Origin: Phycisphaeraceae bacterium
Lineage (GTDB): Bacteria; Planctomycetota; Phycisphaerae; Phycisphaerales; SM1A02
Assembly (NCBI GenBank): GCA_019636735.1
Contig: JAHBWY010000003.1
Location: forward strand, 248,001 to 312,000
Length of the DNA: 64,000 nt
Reading direction: 5' to 3'
The translations under genes and the position numbers were made by a program. Shown piece after piece: positions 28,216 through 38,200 of the stretch (position 1 is the first letter of the stretch; each line of letters opens with the position of its first letter). Below the pieces are notes generated by a model that saw only the letters and a program-made list of their open reading frames with translations, made no database searches and was not told the DNA's origin.

Positions 28216-29043
28216 ATGAGCCAGCGACCGCCTCCTTCGCGTGACGATCAGCGCCTGCGACGCCTGGGCGAGCTTCAGGAAGGGCTCTCTTCGAGCGGTG
28301 TGCTCGCCTTTGATCCGGCGACCTTCTTCGATGCCGTTCGAGCCGTCCTCTTCCCGCAGTTTCGCGGAGGACGACGCCTCGTCTCAGCCCACCTCAGGCT
28401 GGTGCATGCCCGAGCCGAGGAGATGGCGGCGGCGATCAACGACGACAGCCGCGCCGAGTGGACTGACGCATTGATCGACGCGCTCCCCGAGATCGCCGCC
28501 GGCCTCTACGAGGATGCCCGCTTCACCCTGACCCAGGATCCGGCGGCGGCGAGTCTTGACGAAGTGATCATCGCCTACCCCGGATTCGCAGCGATCACGA
28601 CCTATCGTCTGGCGCACTTCCTCCACTTGCATCAGGTTCCGCTGCTTCCGCGGGCTCTCACCGAGCATGCCCACGCGCGCACTGGCATCGATATTCACCC
28701 CGGCGCGGAGATCGGCGTGCCGTTCTGCATCGATCACGGCACGGGTGTGGTGATCGGCGAGACGGCTGTCATTGGACGCCGCGTGGTCATCTATCAGGGC
28801 GTGACGCTCGGCGCCGTCAGCGTCCGCAAGAGCGCCGCCGACACGAAGCGCCATCCCACCATCGAGGACGATGTGGTCATCTACGCGAGCGCGACGGTGC
28901 TCGGCGGCCGGACCGTCATCGGGCGGGGGAGCATCATCGGCGGCAACACATGGGTCACCCGGAGCGTTCCGGCGGGTTCCTATGTGGTCCGACGCTCGGA
29001 TGTGCCGGCGATCAAGGAAGCCAGCGACGAGTATGTGATCTGA
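28216..29043 (+). CDS. cysE: Serine O-acetyltransferase
   Basis: CysE makes O-acetylserine from serine and acetyl-CoA, the committed step of cysteine synthesis. The 275-residue protein has an N-terminal helical region of about 145 residues and then a left-handed beta-helix built of hexapeptides: 'GIDIHPGAEIGVPFCIDHGT', 'GVVIGETAVIGRRVVIYQGV' and 'TLGAVSVRKSAADTKRHPTI', with the catalytic His in 'CIDHGTG'. The longer N-terminal part resembles the EpsC-type subgroup. It is followed by cysK, the enzyme that consumes its product, 78 bases downstream. Confidence 0.93.
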   Translation: MSQRPPPSRDDQRLRRLGELQEGLSSSGVLAFDPATFFDAVRAVLFPQFRGGRRLVSAHLRLVHARAEEMAAAINDDSRAEWTDALIDALPEIAAGLYEDARFTLTQDPAAASLDEVIIAYPGFAAITTYRLAHFLHLHQVPLLPRALTEHAHARTGIDIHPGAEIGVPFCIDHGTGVVIGETAVIGRRVVIYQGVTLGAVSVRKSAADTKRHPTIEDDVVIYASATVLGGRTVIGRGSIIGGNTWVTRSVPAGSYVVRRSDVPAIKEASDEYVI

Positions 29044-29121
29044 CGATTGACCGCGTCGCGCGAGCTCGGGGCGTGTGGCGCTCTCGACACTCCGCCGGGG
29101 CATGAAAGGGAGAAGGCACGC

Positions 29122-30039
29122 GTGCGAGTCTCAGACATTCTTGGAACGATCGGGCGAACGCCCCATGTCCGGGTGAACCGCCTCTTTGGAAGCGCGGAGG
29201 TCTGGCTCAAGCTCGAGCGCGCCAATCCAGGCGCCTCAATCAAGGATCGAATCGCCCTCGGCATGATCGAGGATGCGGAGGCGAAAGGCCTGCTCAGGCC
29301 CGGTGTCACGATCGTCGAGCCGACCTCGGGCAACACCGGCGTGGGGCTCGCGATGGTCGCGGCGGTGCGCGGCTATCGACTGATCCTCGTCATGCCTGAG
29401 TCGATGAGCCTCGAGCGCCGCACGATCATGCGGGCGCATGGTGCCGAGCTCGTCCTGACTCCGCGCGAACAGGGCATGAAGGGCGCCATCGCTCGGGCGC
29501 GAGAGCTCCTCTCGGAGCGCGACCCCGCCTGGATGCCGATGCAGTTTGACAACCCTGCGAATGTCGAGATCCACCGGCGCACGACGGTCGCCGAGATCAT
29601 CGAAGACTTTCCCGAGGGCCTCGATGCGATCATCACCGGCGTCGGCACGGGGGGGCACATCACCGCGTGCGGCCAGCTCCTCAAGCCGCGCTGGCCATCA
29701 CTCAAGGTCATCGCGGTCGAGCCGACGAAAAGCCCCGTCCTGAGTGGAGGATCGCACACACCGCACGCCATTCAGGGGATCGGCGCCGGCTTCGTCCCTT
29801 CGATCCTCGATCGATCGTCCCTCGACGGAATCATCCAGGTGAGTGACGACGACGCCAAGGCGATGGCCCGGCGCGCCGCGCGTGAAGAGGGAATCCTGAT
29901 GGGCATCTCGAGCGGCGCGACGCTTGCGGCCATCGAACAGGCGCTACCGACGCTGCCAGCGGGCAGCAGGGTGCTCGGCTTCTGCTACGACACGGGTGAG
30001 CGATATCTCTCGGTCGACGGCCTCTTTCCTAATGCCTGA
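29122..30039 (+). CDS. cysK: Cysteine synthase A (O-acetylserine sulfhydrylase)
   Basis: A 305-residue PLP enzyme that converts O-acetylserine plus sulfide to cysteine. The PLP lysine lies in '[19 protein letters not shown]', the substrate loop is '[17 protein letters not shown]', the phosphate-binding loop is '[14 protein letters not shown]' and the C-terminal '[15 protein letters not shown]' holds the pyridine-ring serine. The GTG start is preceded by AAAGGGAGAAGG at 29105-29116 and gives the usual family length; an in-frame TTG just after cysE is less likely. The C-terminus lacks the terminal Ile-type tail that CysE normally docks; instead it ends 'SVDGLFPNA', as in the family's longer forms. 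Confidence 0.94.
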   Translation: MRVSDILGTIGRTPHVRVNRLFGSAEVWLKLERANPGASIKDRIALGMIEDAEAKGLLRPGVTIVEPTSGNTGVGLAMVAAVRGYRLILVMPESMSLERRTIMRAHGAELVLTPREQGMKGAIARARELLSERDPAWMPMQFDNPANVEIHRRTTVAEIIEDFPEGLDAIITGVGTGGHITACGQLLKPRWPSLKVIAVEPTKSPVLSGGSHTPHAIQGIGAGFVPSILDRSSLDGIIQVSDDDAKAMARRAAREEGILMGISSGATLAAIEQALPTLPAGSRVLGFCYDTGERYLSVDGLFPNA

Positions 30040-30084
30040 CCGCCGATGAGGACGCGTTCCCGCCGCTGGTAGAGTGCTCGATCC

Positions 30085-31356
30085 ATGGCCACCCTGGTGA
30101 TGAAGTTCGGAGGGACCTCCGTCGCCGACCCGGATCTCATTCGGCGTTGCGCGCTGCGACTGGCTGCCGCGAGCGCCGAAGGGCACCGTGTCGTGGCCGT
30201 CGTCAGCGCCATGGGCCACTCGACGGACCATCTCATCGACCTCGCGGAGAAGGTCTCACCGGCGCCGAGGCGTCGCGAACTCGACGCCCTGATGGCGACC
30301 GGTGAGCAGGTCTCCTGTGCGCTCGTGGCGATGGCACTCGCCGAGCTCGGCATCGAGGGGGTGAGCCTCACCGGCGCCCAGGTGGGAATTCACACCGACG
30401 ACTCCCATGGGCGCGCTCGCGTCCTGAGAATCGAACGCCATCGCCTCGAGCATGAGCTCGCGCATGGCCGGCTGCCGATCGTTGCAGGCTTCCAGGGAAT
30501 TCGGTCCAACGGCGACATCACGACGCTCGGCCGTGGCGGGAGTGATACGACCGCGGTCGCGCTCGCCGCAGCACTCGATGTCTCGCGCGACGGCGGCTGC
30601 TGCGAGATCTACACCGATGTCGACGGCGTCTACACGGCGGACCCGCGCATCGTGCCGCAGGCCGTCAAGCTCGCCCGCATCAGCTACGAGGAGATGCTCG
30701 AACTCGCCGCGCTCGGCGCCGGCGTCATGCATGCCCGCGCCGTCATCTTCGGTGAGAAGTTCGGCGTTCCCATCCATGTCCGACACAGCCAGAAGCCCGA
30801 CGCGGGAACGATCATTTCAGAGGAGACACCCGACATGGAGGAGATCACCGTCATCGGTGCGGCCCTCAAGCCCGATCTCGGCCGCGTAACTCTGCGTGGA
30901 TTGCCGGCGGTGGTCGGCCTCCAGGGCCGGCTCTTCGAGGCGATCGCGAAGCGCGGCATCCTGGTCGATGACATCGTGCAGACCGAGAGTCAGGATGCGA
31001 TGACCATCTCGGTCACCGTCGAACATGGCGACCTCGCCGAAACGAAGACCGTCGCCGGGCAGTTCATCACCGAGCTCGGTCGAGGCGATCTCTCGGTCGA
31101 GGTCGGACTGGCGAAGGTCTCCGCCGTCGGCACCGGGATGAAGAGTCACTCCGGAGTCGCGAGTCGCATGTTCCGAGCCCTCGGCGACGCGGGCATTCCC
31201 ATCCAGAACATCACGACCAGCGAGATCAAGATCTCCTGCATTGTTCCGCGGGAGCACGGGGAGCATGGTCTTCGCGTGATTCACCAGGCCTTCGAACTCG
31301 AAAAGGGCGATCGCTCGCGGGCCGTTGACCAGCCGGATCGCGCCGCAGCCCAGTAG
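30085..31356 (+). CDS. lysC: Aspartate kinase
   Basis: A 423-residue enzyme that phosphorylates aspartate, feeding lysine, threonine and methionine synthesis. It begins 'MATLVMKFGGTSVADPDLIR' with the kinase signature KFGGTS. 'VAGFQGIRSNGDITTLGRGG' plus 'SDTTAVALAAALD' and 'YTDVDGVYTADPRIVP' complete the catalytic domain. Two ACT domains from about residue 262 include 'GLQGRLFEAIAKRGILVDDI' and 'GIPIQNITTSEIKISCIV', the site of allosteric amino-acid control. Length corresponds to the short monofunctional class. It ends just before an AT-rich element that precedes a Fur-family gene. Confidence 0.96.
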   Translation: MATLVMKFGGTSVADPDLIRRCALRLAAASAEGHRVVAVVSAMGHSTDHLIDLAEKVSPAPRRRELDALMATGEQVSCALVAMALAELGIEGVSLTGAQVGIHTDDSHGRARVLRIERHRLEHELAHGRLPIVAGFQGIRSNGDITTLGRGGSDTTAVALAAALDVSRDGGCCEIYTDVDGVYTADPRIVPQAVKLARISYEEMLELAALGAGVMHARAVIFGEKFGVPIHVRHSQKPDAGTIISEETPDMEEITVIGAALKPDLGRVTLRGLPAVVGLQGRLFEAIAKRGILVDDIVQTESQDAMTISVTVEHGDLAETKTVAGQFITELGRGDLSVEVGLAKVSAVGTGMKSHSGVASRMFRALGDAGIPIQNITTSEIKISCIVPREHGEHGLRVIHQAFELEKGDRSRAVDQPDRAAAQ

Positions 31357-31358
31357 GG

Positions 31359-31377
31359 TGTGATTTTACATAACACA
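31359..31377. promoter_or_regulatory. AT-rich imperfect palindrome upstream of the Fur-family gene
   Basis: TGTGATTTTACATAACACA has outer arms TGTG/CACA that are perfectly symmetric, and a further two matching inner pairs, in a strikingly AT-rich patch 47 bases ahead of the Fur-family start. It could be an operator for autoregulation or simply a promoter element (TACATAAC resembles a -10). Symmetry is incomplete, so confidence is low. Confidence 0.35.
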
Positions 31378-31424
31378 CATTCTCAGACCTTGGCCATGCG
31401 GCAGGGGTCGTAGGATCGACCGAG

Positions 31425-32060
31425 ATGAACATGCCGCACGATCCCAGGATCCCGCCGGTTGCGCCGTTGTGTTCGGTGTTCCGCCGGCATCTGAAGTCGC
31501 TGGACCTCAAGTACACCCAGGAACGGGCGGACATTCTCGCTTCGGTCATGGAGCGCGATGGCTTCTTCGAACCGGAGACGCTCTTCCTTGAGATGACGCG
31601 CGCCGGTCATCGTGTCTCTCGCGCGACGATCTACCGCACGCTTCGATTGCTTCAGGATTGCGGCATCATCGTGCCCGCACTCGTCGATGCGAAGCAGACT
31701 CGATACGAACTCGCCTATGGTCGGCGGCCGCGCAATCTGCTCGTCTGCGTGCGCAGCGGCAAGGTCGTCGAGTTCGAGAGCCCCGAGCTCGCGTCCCTGC
31801 GTGACGAGATCTGCCGGCGTCACGGCTTCGCACCGATCGGTCACCGCGTGATGGTCTATGGCGTCTCCGGCGAGAACGATGCCGTACCGAGCCACCGTGC
31901 GACTTCTCGGGAGGCACCTTCCGATGATCGTCGACCGGGAGGCGAACCGCGAGTGACATCGGAGCGGGCGCCGGGCTCCGCGAGTCGCTCGCCGCGTCCA
32001 CGCCACAGCACCAATGGCGGTCGATCGAAGCCTGGCGCGTCGTCGCGACTGCGGCGCTGA
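31425..32060 (+). CDS. Fur-family transcriptional regulator lacking canonical metal ligands
   Basis: A 211-residue DNA-binding regulator. The winged helix is intact ('YTQERADILASVMERDGFF', 'GHRVSRATIYRTLRLLQDCG' with the recognition helix), and the dimerisation domain is recognisable ('QTRYELAYG', 'SGKVVEFESPEL', 'GHRVMVYGVSG'). Where Fur has His-His-Asp-His followed by CxxC, this protein has 'RRPRNLLVCVRS' (residues 100-111), and the C-terminal Cys pair is Ser148/Ala153. Only Glu95, Cys108, Glu116 and His140 remain of likely ligands. A basic Arg/Ser/Pro-rich tail of about 55 residues follows. It is probably a divergent Fur paralogue with altered or no metal sensing. An alternative ATG lies 2 codons in. 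Confidence 0.85.
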   Translation: MNMPHDPRIPPVAPLCSVFRRHLKSLDLKYTQERADILASVMERDGFFEPETLFLEMTRAGHRVSRATIYRTLRLLQDCGIIVPALVDAKQTRYELAYGRRPRNLLVCVRSGKVVEFESPELASLRDEICRRHGFAPIGHRVMVYGVSGENDAVPSHRATSREAPSDDRRPGGEPRVTSERAPGSASRSPRPRHSTNGGRSKPGASSRLRR

Positions 32061-32137
32061 GTGGAACCCGCGCAGGCTCGATCGAGCCGCGGTGCCGGTG
32101 AGTCAAGCCATTCGTTGCAGGTCCCTTCCGGTTCCAT

Positions 32138-32653
32138 CTACTTGTTGAGAGCTGTGCGCAGCAGCGTGCGCAAGGTTGACTGCTGCGCGACATCGCTGCT
32201 CGTCAGTCGCAGTCGACGAAGGTTGCTCGGTTCTCCGGGAGCGGGCAGGTCGAGTTCGATCGTCACCGTGTCTGGCGGCAGGAGCTCCGTGATTCGTGAG
32301 GCCCACTCGACAGCCGTGATCGTCGCCGGCTCGGAGATGAGTTCGCTCCAACCGACCGCCTCGAACTCCTGCGGCGAACGCACCCGGTAGGCATCTGCAT
32401 GCACGAGCGCGAGCCCAGGCCCGGCATAGCGCTGCATCAGGACGAAGGTCGGGCTTGAGACGAGCGATGGGTCAATGCTCAGACCTTCCGCCATGCCTCG
32501 CACCAGAACGCTCTTCCCCGCACCGAGCGGACCATCGATGGCGACGACATCGCCCGACTGAAGGGCCCCGGCAAGCGCGGCGCCGGCCCGCGCCATCGCC
32601 TCGGGCGAGTGAACCGCAAGCCCCTCCGCGTCGATCGACTCATGGGCCGTCAT
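32138..32653 (-). CDS. tsaE: tRNA threonylcarbamoyladenosine biosynthesis ATPase TsaE
   Basis: A 171-residue P-loop protein needed with TsaB and TsaD for t6A37 modification of ANN-decoding tRNAs. The P-loop 'VVAIDGPLGAGKSVLVRGMA' is near residue 38. 'LVSSPTFVLMQRYAG', 'ALVHADAYRV' (Walker-B-like His-x-Asp-x-Tyr-Arg) and 'AVEWASRITELLP' are family blocks. The ATG start overlaps the 3' end of thiL by 14 bases, so the gene is the last of the waaA-thiL-tsaE unit. It converges on the Fur-family gene. Confidence 0.93.
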   Translation of the reverse strand: MTAHESIDAEGLAVHSPEAMARAGAALAGALQSGDVVAIDGPLGAGKSVLVRGMAEGLSIDPSLVSSPTFVLMQRYAGPGLALVHADAYRVRSPQEFEAVGWSELISEPATITAVEWASRITELLPPDTVTIELDLPAPGEPSNLRRLRLTSSDVAQQSTLRTLLRTALNK

Positions 32654-33656
32654 GCGCTGACTCCGATCGGCCCGTGTGCTCCCATCCGAGGTTCGAGGCA
32701 TCGACAAGGGTGCCATCGATGTCGATCACGCACCTCGCTTCGCCGGGTGCACGCCGTTGAAGGACTCCAATGCGCGTGATCGGCACCGGCCGCCCGAAGC
32801 GATCGGAGAGCGACGGAGGCACCTCGCCGGCCGCCGCGAAACAGAGTTCATAGTCCTCGCCATCGGAGAGCGCGTTCATCAACGAACAGCTCTCGGCACA
32901 TGGCACCTGATCGGCGAAGAGGCGGACCTGGCCATCCTCCGGAGCGAGTGCGGCCGCATCTCGACCAAGACCATCGCTGAGATCGATCATCGCGTGAAGG
33001 CGATCTCCAAGATGCCGACGCAACTCCCGCGCCTCGAACACGCGCGGCTCGAAGGCCAGATGACGGCCGAACCCATCGGGTCGGAACGAGCCTCCGAGGG
33101 CGCCCGTGACGAAGAGGCCATCGCCCTCCCGGGCGCCGCGCCGAGTGATCGCGGGCTGATCGCGCCACTCGGGCCATGGCTCCGCGAGGATCGTGACCGC
33201 CAGATGGAGCGGTTCGCGCCCGCCGTGCATCGCAAGGTCGCCGCCGATGAGCGGGCACTCCCACTCGAGCGCGGCTTGGCGCAGCGCTTCAAAGAGAGCC
33301 GTCGCGCGCGCCTTCGCCCAATCTGCGGGCAGTGTGCACGCGGCGAGGATCGCCTTCGGTCGCACGGCCATCGCGGCGACATCGCTCAGGTTCCGCGCGA
33401 GCGCCTTCCAGGCGATCTGAGACTCAGGAGTACCACGAATGAAGTGACGCCCCTCGATCACCTGGTCGACCGCCAACTGGATCACGCGGCTGTCGAGCTT
33501 GATCTCCGCCATGTCGTCACCGGGTCCCACCCGGATCCACGGCGGCAGCCCGCATCCGGCACGCTCAAAGTGTTCAAGCAGCGGACGCTCCTGAGCGATC
33601 TCCTCGCCCTCGCCGCGCCCGCCGCTCGAGCCGCGCGCCTCACGCGATTCGCTCAT
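32640..33656 (-). CDS. thiL: Thiamine-monophosphate kinase
   Basis: A 338-residue enzyme that phosphorylates thiamine monophosphate to the active cofactor thiamine pyrophosphate. Motifs include 'RVGPGDDMAEI' (metal-binding GDD), 'KALARNLSDVAAMAVRPKAI', 'CPLIGGDLAMHGG', 'HAMIDLSDGLGRDAAALA' and 'ALSDGEDYELCFAAAG'. Its ATG overlaps the waaA stop by 4 bases (ATGA). With thiS and thiG elsewhere in the window, it shows de novo thiamine synthesis, although the thi genes are not clustered. Confidence 0.93.
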   Translation of the reverse strand: MSESREARGSSGGRGEGEEIAQERPLLEHFERAGCGLPPWIRVGPGDDMAEIKLDSRVIQLAVDQVIEGRHFIRGTPESQIAWKALARNLSDVAAMAVRPKAILAACTLPADWAKARATALFEALRQAALEWECPLIGGDLAMHGGREPLHLAVTILAEPWPEWRDQPAITRRGAREGDGLFVTGALGGSFRPDGFGRHLAFEPRVFEARELRRHLGDRLHAMIDLSDGLGRDAAALAPEDGQVRLFADQVPCAESCSLMNALSDGEDYELCFAAAGEVPPSLSDRFGRPVPITRIGVLQRRAPGEARCVIDIDGTLVDASNLGWEHTGRSESAHDGP

Positions 33657-35035
33657 GGCTTGGCCGCCTGCACCGCATGGTCTCCGCACGCGGCCGATGC
33701 GTCGGCGTGCTGCGGCGGTTTCTGCGGCGCCGAGACTCGGTGCCCGGCGAGAAGATCAACGAGCAGTCGCGCCACTCTCTCGGAAGCCCCCTGCCGCGCA
33801 CGAATCTCCGCTCGACCACGCTCCGCAAGCGCCGCTCGCTCCGCGGAGTTCGAGAGGAGTTCAGCGAGGGTCGCCTTCAGGGACTCCGCGTCGCAGCGGA
33901 CGAGACCACGAGCCTCGTGCAACTGGGTCACTGTCTCCGAGAAGTTCGAGGTGTCCGGCCCCACCACTGTCGCCTTCCCGAGCGCCACGGGCTCAATCAT
34001 GTCAGAGCCGCCGTAGCGACGATCGACCGCAAAAGTCCGTCCGATCACAACGAGATCGGCAAGCGCATAAGCCTGTCGAAGCTCGCCGATCGAGTCGAGC
34101 AGGAAGAGGTCGTTTGAAGGTCGATGCGGCGCCTCGCGGTTCGTCCCCTGCGATGCTCCCCTGCCGCCCCGTCGCTCGCTCCGCCGCACGCATCCCGGCA
34201 AAGCTCGCGCCGCGGCCTCGAACCACTCCGGCTTGCGCGGCGCGCAGAGGAGCTGCGCCCCCGGCGGAAGCGACCTGAGCAGCAGCGCCTCTTCTCCCGG
34301 CGAGGTTGATCCGGCCACGATCAGCGGTCGGCTGCGGTCGATCGAGAGCGCCTCGGCCAAAGCCGCAGCCCCAGGGACTTCATCGGCGATCTCCGCCGTA
34401 TCCCACTTCATGGTGCCCTCGACGCGAACGCGCTCGGCCGGCGTGCCCATCCAACGAAAGCGCGCGGCATACGCCTCGCTCTGCGCGGCGACCAGCGTCA
34501 GCGCACCAAAAGTGCTCCGCACGAAGGGGCGAATCATCCGGTAGCGCCCTTCGCTTCGATCGCTCAGCCGTCCATTGATGACCGCCACCGGCACCCCGCG
34601 AGCACGGCACTCTGTAACGAAGTTCGGCCAGACTTCAAGCTCCGTCAGCGCGACTACATCGGGACGAACTGCGTCGAGGAAGCGCCGCACCGACCGGCTG
34701 AAGTCAAAGGGATAGCGCACCACGCGATGCCGATCGGCATAGAGGGCACGAGCTCGCGCGGTCCCCGTGTCCGTCGTGACCGAGATCACGAGTTCAGGCG
34801 CCGAGGGGTCTCGCTCAAGCGCCGCCACCAGGTGTCGGATCGCATTGACCTCGCCCACGCTGACGGCGTGCACAAGCAGGCGCCGACGGTCGGGCTGCCG
34901 AGGCCAGGGCTCCGCGTGACCAAACCGGGCCCGCCAGTCCGTCCTGAGTTTGCCGTGCATGGCCATGCGGACCGCCCAGATCGGCAGCGTCGTCAGAGCG
35001 GCCACGGCGTAGGCGGCGTCAGTCAGCAGGGCCAT
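33653..35035 (-). CDS. waaA: 3-deoxy-D-manno-octulosonic acid (Kdo) transferase
   Basis: A 460-residue inner-membrane glycosyltransferase that adds Kdo to lipid A precursor. It has an N-terminal membrane anchor ('AAYAVAALTTLPIWAVRMAM'), the GT30 N-domain motif 'RRLLVHAVSVGEVNAIRHLV', 'PDVVALTELEVWPNFVTECR', 'VAVINGRLSDRSEGRY' and the sugar-nucleotide site 'GGSDMIEPVALGKATVVGPD'. Presence implies a Kdo-containing lipopolysaccharide and hence a true outer membrane. Length is slightly above the usual 420-430 because of an Arg/Gly-rich insert near residue 290. It heads the minus-strand unit with thiL and tsaE. Confidence 0.93.
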   Translation of the reverse strand: MALLTDAAYAVAALTTLPIWAVRMAMHGKLRTDWRARFGHAEPWPRQPDRRRLLVHAVSVGEVNAIRHLVAALERDPSAPELVISVTTDTGTARARALYADRHRVVRYPFDFSRSVRRFLDAVRPDVVALTELEVWPNFVTECRARGVPVAVINGRLSDRSEGRYRMIRPFVRSTFGALTLVAAQSEAYAARFRWMGTPAERVRVEGTMKWDTAEIADEVPGAAALAEALSIDRSRPLIVAGSTSPGEEALLLRSLPPGAQLLCAPRKPEWFEAAARALPGCVRRSERRGGRGASQGTNREAPHRPSNDLFLLDSIGELRQAYALADLVVIGRTFAVDRRYGGSDMIEPVALGKATVVGPDTSNFSETVTQLHEARGLVRCDAESLKATLAELLSNSAERAALAERGRAEIRARQGASERVARLLVDLLAGHRVSAPQKPPQHADASAACGDHAVQAAKP

Positions 35036-35111
35036 GAGAGGGAGAGGCGCATCATCCGGAATGAAAGCGTAGCGACTGCCGCGCGAATGACCGGCCCGCG
35101 CCCACTGGGAT

Positions 35112-35160
35112 GAAAAAATGCCCCACGCCTGTCAGCGGATGAGCGTGACGAGGCGTGGGG
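35112..35160 (-). terminator. Strong intrinsic terminator closing the secretion/pilus locus
   Basis: Read on the minus strand, CCCCACGCCT (35160-35151) pairs with AGGCGTGGGG (35130-35121), followed by CATTTTTTCA. The 10-bp perfect stem and six-T tract about 85 bases after the GspK-like stop mark the end of the ten-gene transcript. Confidence 0.9.
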
Positions 35161-35246
35161 CTGAATTGGACTGGTCGAACGGTCGAGCCCTTCGTGGGCC
35201 TTGGGTGGTCAGGTGGAGTCTCGGGCCCACTCCCCTGCCCGGTGCA

Positions 35247-38200
35247 TCAGTGTGGAACCTTCTGGAAGAAGAGGATGCGCGGCGCATCACCTGGACGCTC
35301 CACCTGCGTGCGATCGACTCCGATCACATAGCGGCTGTCATCCACAATGAGTTGCGGATCGGTCCCGTCATATCGGCCGGTGATCGGATCCGCCTTGACG
35401 CTGCGCACGCGCAGGTAGACGGTGAAGACATCGCTTCGAGTGGTCAGGATGTTCGACAGGCTCGACAGGAGCAGGTTCTGATCGAGCGCATCGCCGTAGG
35501 TTGGCGCGAACATCGGCGTCTCGCGAAGCTCCACGAAGTTACCGCTCAGAGAGGCTTCCATTCGGCGGGTCCTGAAGGCATCGGTGCTGATCCGGGCGCC
35601 GTAGGGCGGCGCCGGATAGCTGGGATTGGCGTTGAGCTGCCGATAGCCGCCACCGACATTCAGTTCGTTCGCGGCGGAGGCCTGGGCGCGGCGGAAGGGA
35701 TCAAGACCCGCGAAGCGCACCGACCAGCTCTGGTTGTCGTTCCAACCCCAGTTGCTGGATGGCCCGCCGTTGGGCGCTGCCGTTCCACGCGTCAGCAGCA
35801 TGGTCTCACCCAGGCTGTCAAAGCCGCGCTCGGCGCGCATGCCCGGGAAGAAGCCGATGTCCTGGTACTGCGTTGATGGCGGAGGCGACTGTCCGCGATC
35901 GAAGTAATGCGGCATGGCCGCCGTGTTGCCCGGGAAAGGACGGCTGGGGTAGATCCCGCTCGGGGCCCAGTTCTGGACTGACGGCGTGCGGCTCCGATAG
36001 AGATCGATCGAATCCGCCACGCGCACGAATGGGTTCGCGGCGGGAAGCGGCGGCTGACGACCGGCATCGAGAAGCCCATCGTTGTTGGTGTCGAGATCGG
36101 CGAGATCGTTGACACCATCGCCGTCGAGATCCGTCGAATCGTTGTAGACGAGCTGCGACATGTGCGGCAGGGCGCGCAGCACCTCGACTGGCGCCGTATT
36201 CACATTGATCAGGCCGGGGGTACCCCTGCCGGTGAACCCGCCCGCAAGTCGGAAGCGGCGATCTTCGAGCCACTGGGCCAACTCGTTCGTCGTGATGACG
36301 CCATCGCCATCGAGGTCCGCTCCCGGCGGGAGCGCACCGTAGTTGCCCTCAACCAGCGCCGTCCCGCGATCATCCATGGTGAAGGCCTCGATCAATCGAG
36401 TGCCCTGCGGCAGGCTCGACGCGAAGGCGCCGACGGCCCCTGCTGCTCCGCCCCACTGCGTCAGGAAGCGCTGCTGCGGCGGAGAGGCCTGATTGCCGTT
36501 GCGATCGAACCAACTGAAGGCGATGCTCGGGTTGTCGACATGAATGCGGTTGAGGAACGGCCACGCGGGACTCTGCTCCTCGGGGAAGGAACGGCCGTCG
36601 CCGTCGACATCGACATAGCGATGCACGAGACCGACCGGGTAGCCGGGTACTCGATCGGTCAGGATCTCTCCAAGAGTGTGGCGCGTCGCGCCTCCGAGTT
36701 CAGAGACCGGTCCCCAGACCATCAGGTTCTTGACCTCGGCGATGGTGTCGAAGTCCTCCTGGCGATGGCCCAGCACGAACGCGCCATCCATCGGGAGCAG
36801 ACGATCGATGGCCCGGGCCAGCGCGACGCCACCGGAGACCTCGGTCTCCATGTTGGTGTCGAGCACCGGCGGTCGCATGCCCTTGTCCGCCACGAAGGTG
36901 ATGGGCGACGAGACACCCGAGCCCGGCAGCGCATTGAAGGGCAATCCGAAGATCTGGCGCGGATTGACCTCACCGGACGGCAGGCCGACGACGGTGCGAG
37001 TTGTGAAGCTCGTCGGCTTCATCGCGACGCGCAGGATCGGGTCGTTCAGGTTCGATGAGCCGTTCGACGGCGGCCAGTTGCTCCCGGAGGCGTTCTCCGC
37101 AGTGAGGCTCACCGTGTAGTTCCTGATGAGCGGAAGCAGGTGGTTGCCCTTCAGAGGAATGCCTGCGAAGAGTGTTCCGACGAGGTCGGGATCACCTGAA
37201 CCCTGATCGGCGGGGTTTGAGTTCGCCGGGTTCTTCAGGATGGTCGGCAGCGGATAGGGCGCGGGGTTCGCGTAGTTGAAGGTGAAGTCCTGCACCCAGG
37301 GGGTCAGACCAACCTGCGCCTGGAAGGCGGCGCCGCGGTAGGTCTCCGAGTTGTTGCGACCTCGGAACGGACCCTGGCCATCGGCGAAGATCGCCCCCGA
37401 GGTGGCGCTGCCGTCGAGCGGCAGATCGGGGCGCTGCTTGCTCGAAGCAAAGACATAGCGCGGAGCGCGCTCGTCGGGCGTAATGAGATTGTCGCCCTTG
37501 CCGTTGTTGCCCGGAGTCGGCCAGCGGTCATAGGCGACCGGATCGCCGTTCAGACCGTAGACCACTGCGAAGTCCTTGCCCCAGAGGCGCGAGGAGCGCG
37601 TCCAAGTCACATAGTAATCATTTGTGTCGATGCGAATGCCGTTGAAGGTGCCGCTCTGTTGCGGCTTGAGATGCCACGGCGGCGGCGGCTGCGGAGCCGG
37701 GGGTGGAGGCGGAGGCGAATTCAGCAGCGGCCACATCTGGTCCTCGTTGCTTGAGTGACCGAGATCGATGGGCGGCGGCCAGAAGCGACCATCCTCTTCA
37801 AGCAGCAGCGCGGCGGCCATGGAGATGTTCCAGCCGCTTACGGGATCGGCACTCGACTGGTCCGTGTCGCCCGGATCGCGATCGAAGCGATCGACCACGA
37901 CGGTCCCGAGCTGCACGCCGGTCTCGGGATTGCGAAGTACACGGCGAACCTGGATGCCGAGCTCCGGACGGAACGCGGCGACATCGGTGCCGATCTCCTG
38001 CGTCGCATCGAGAATCTTCGACTGGGCAATGGGGTTGTTCGCGTTCAACTGGCATCCGAAGAGCACCGAGCTCGGCCGGCTCGAACCGAGCAGGCGGCGG
38101 CGCGGGAAGCGCGAAGTCAGAGTCGCCTGGCTGTCCTCGTTACCCCAGACACCCTGATTGTGCGGACAGAAGGCGCTCGCGGGAGCGCCGGCGAGCCCGG

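Noticed and set aside
32075..32088. Palindrome GGCTCGATCGAGCC between the Fur-like gene and tsaE
   Set aside because: A short perfect palindrome, but without a U-tract or loop; the CGATCG core is very common in this GC-rich sequence.
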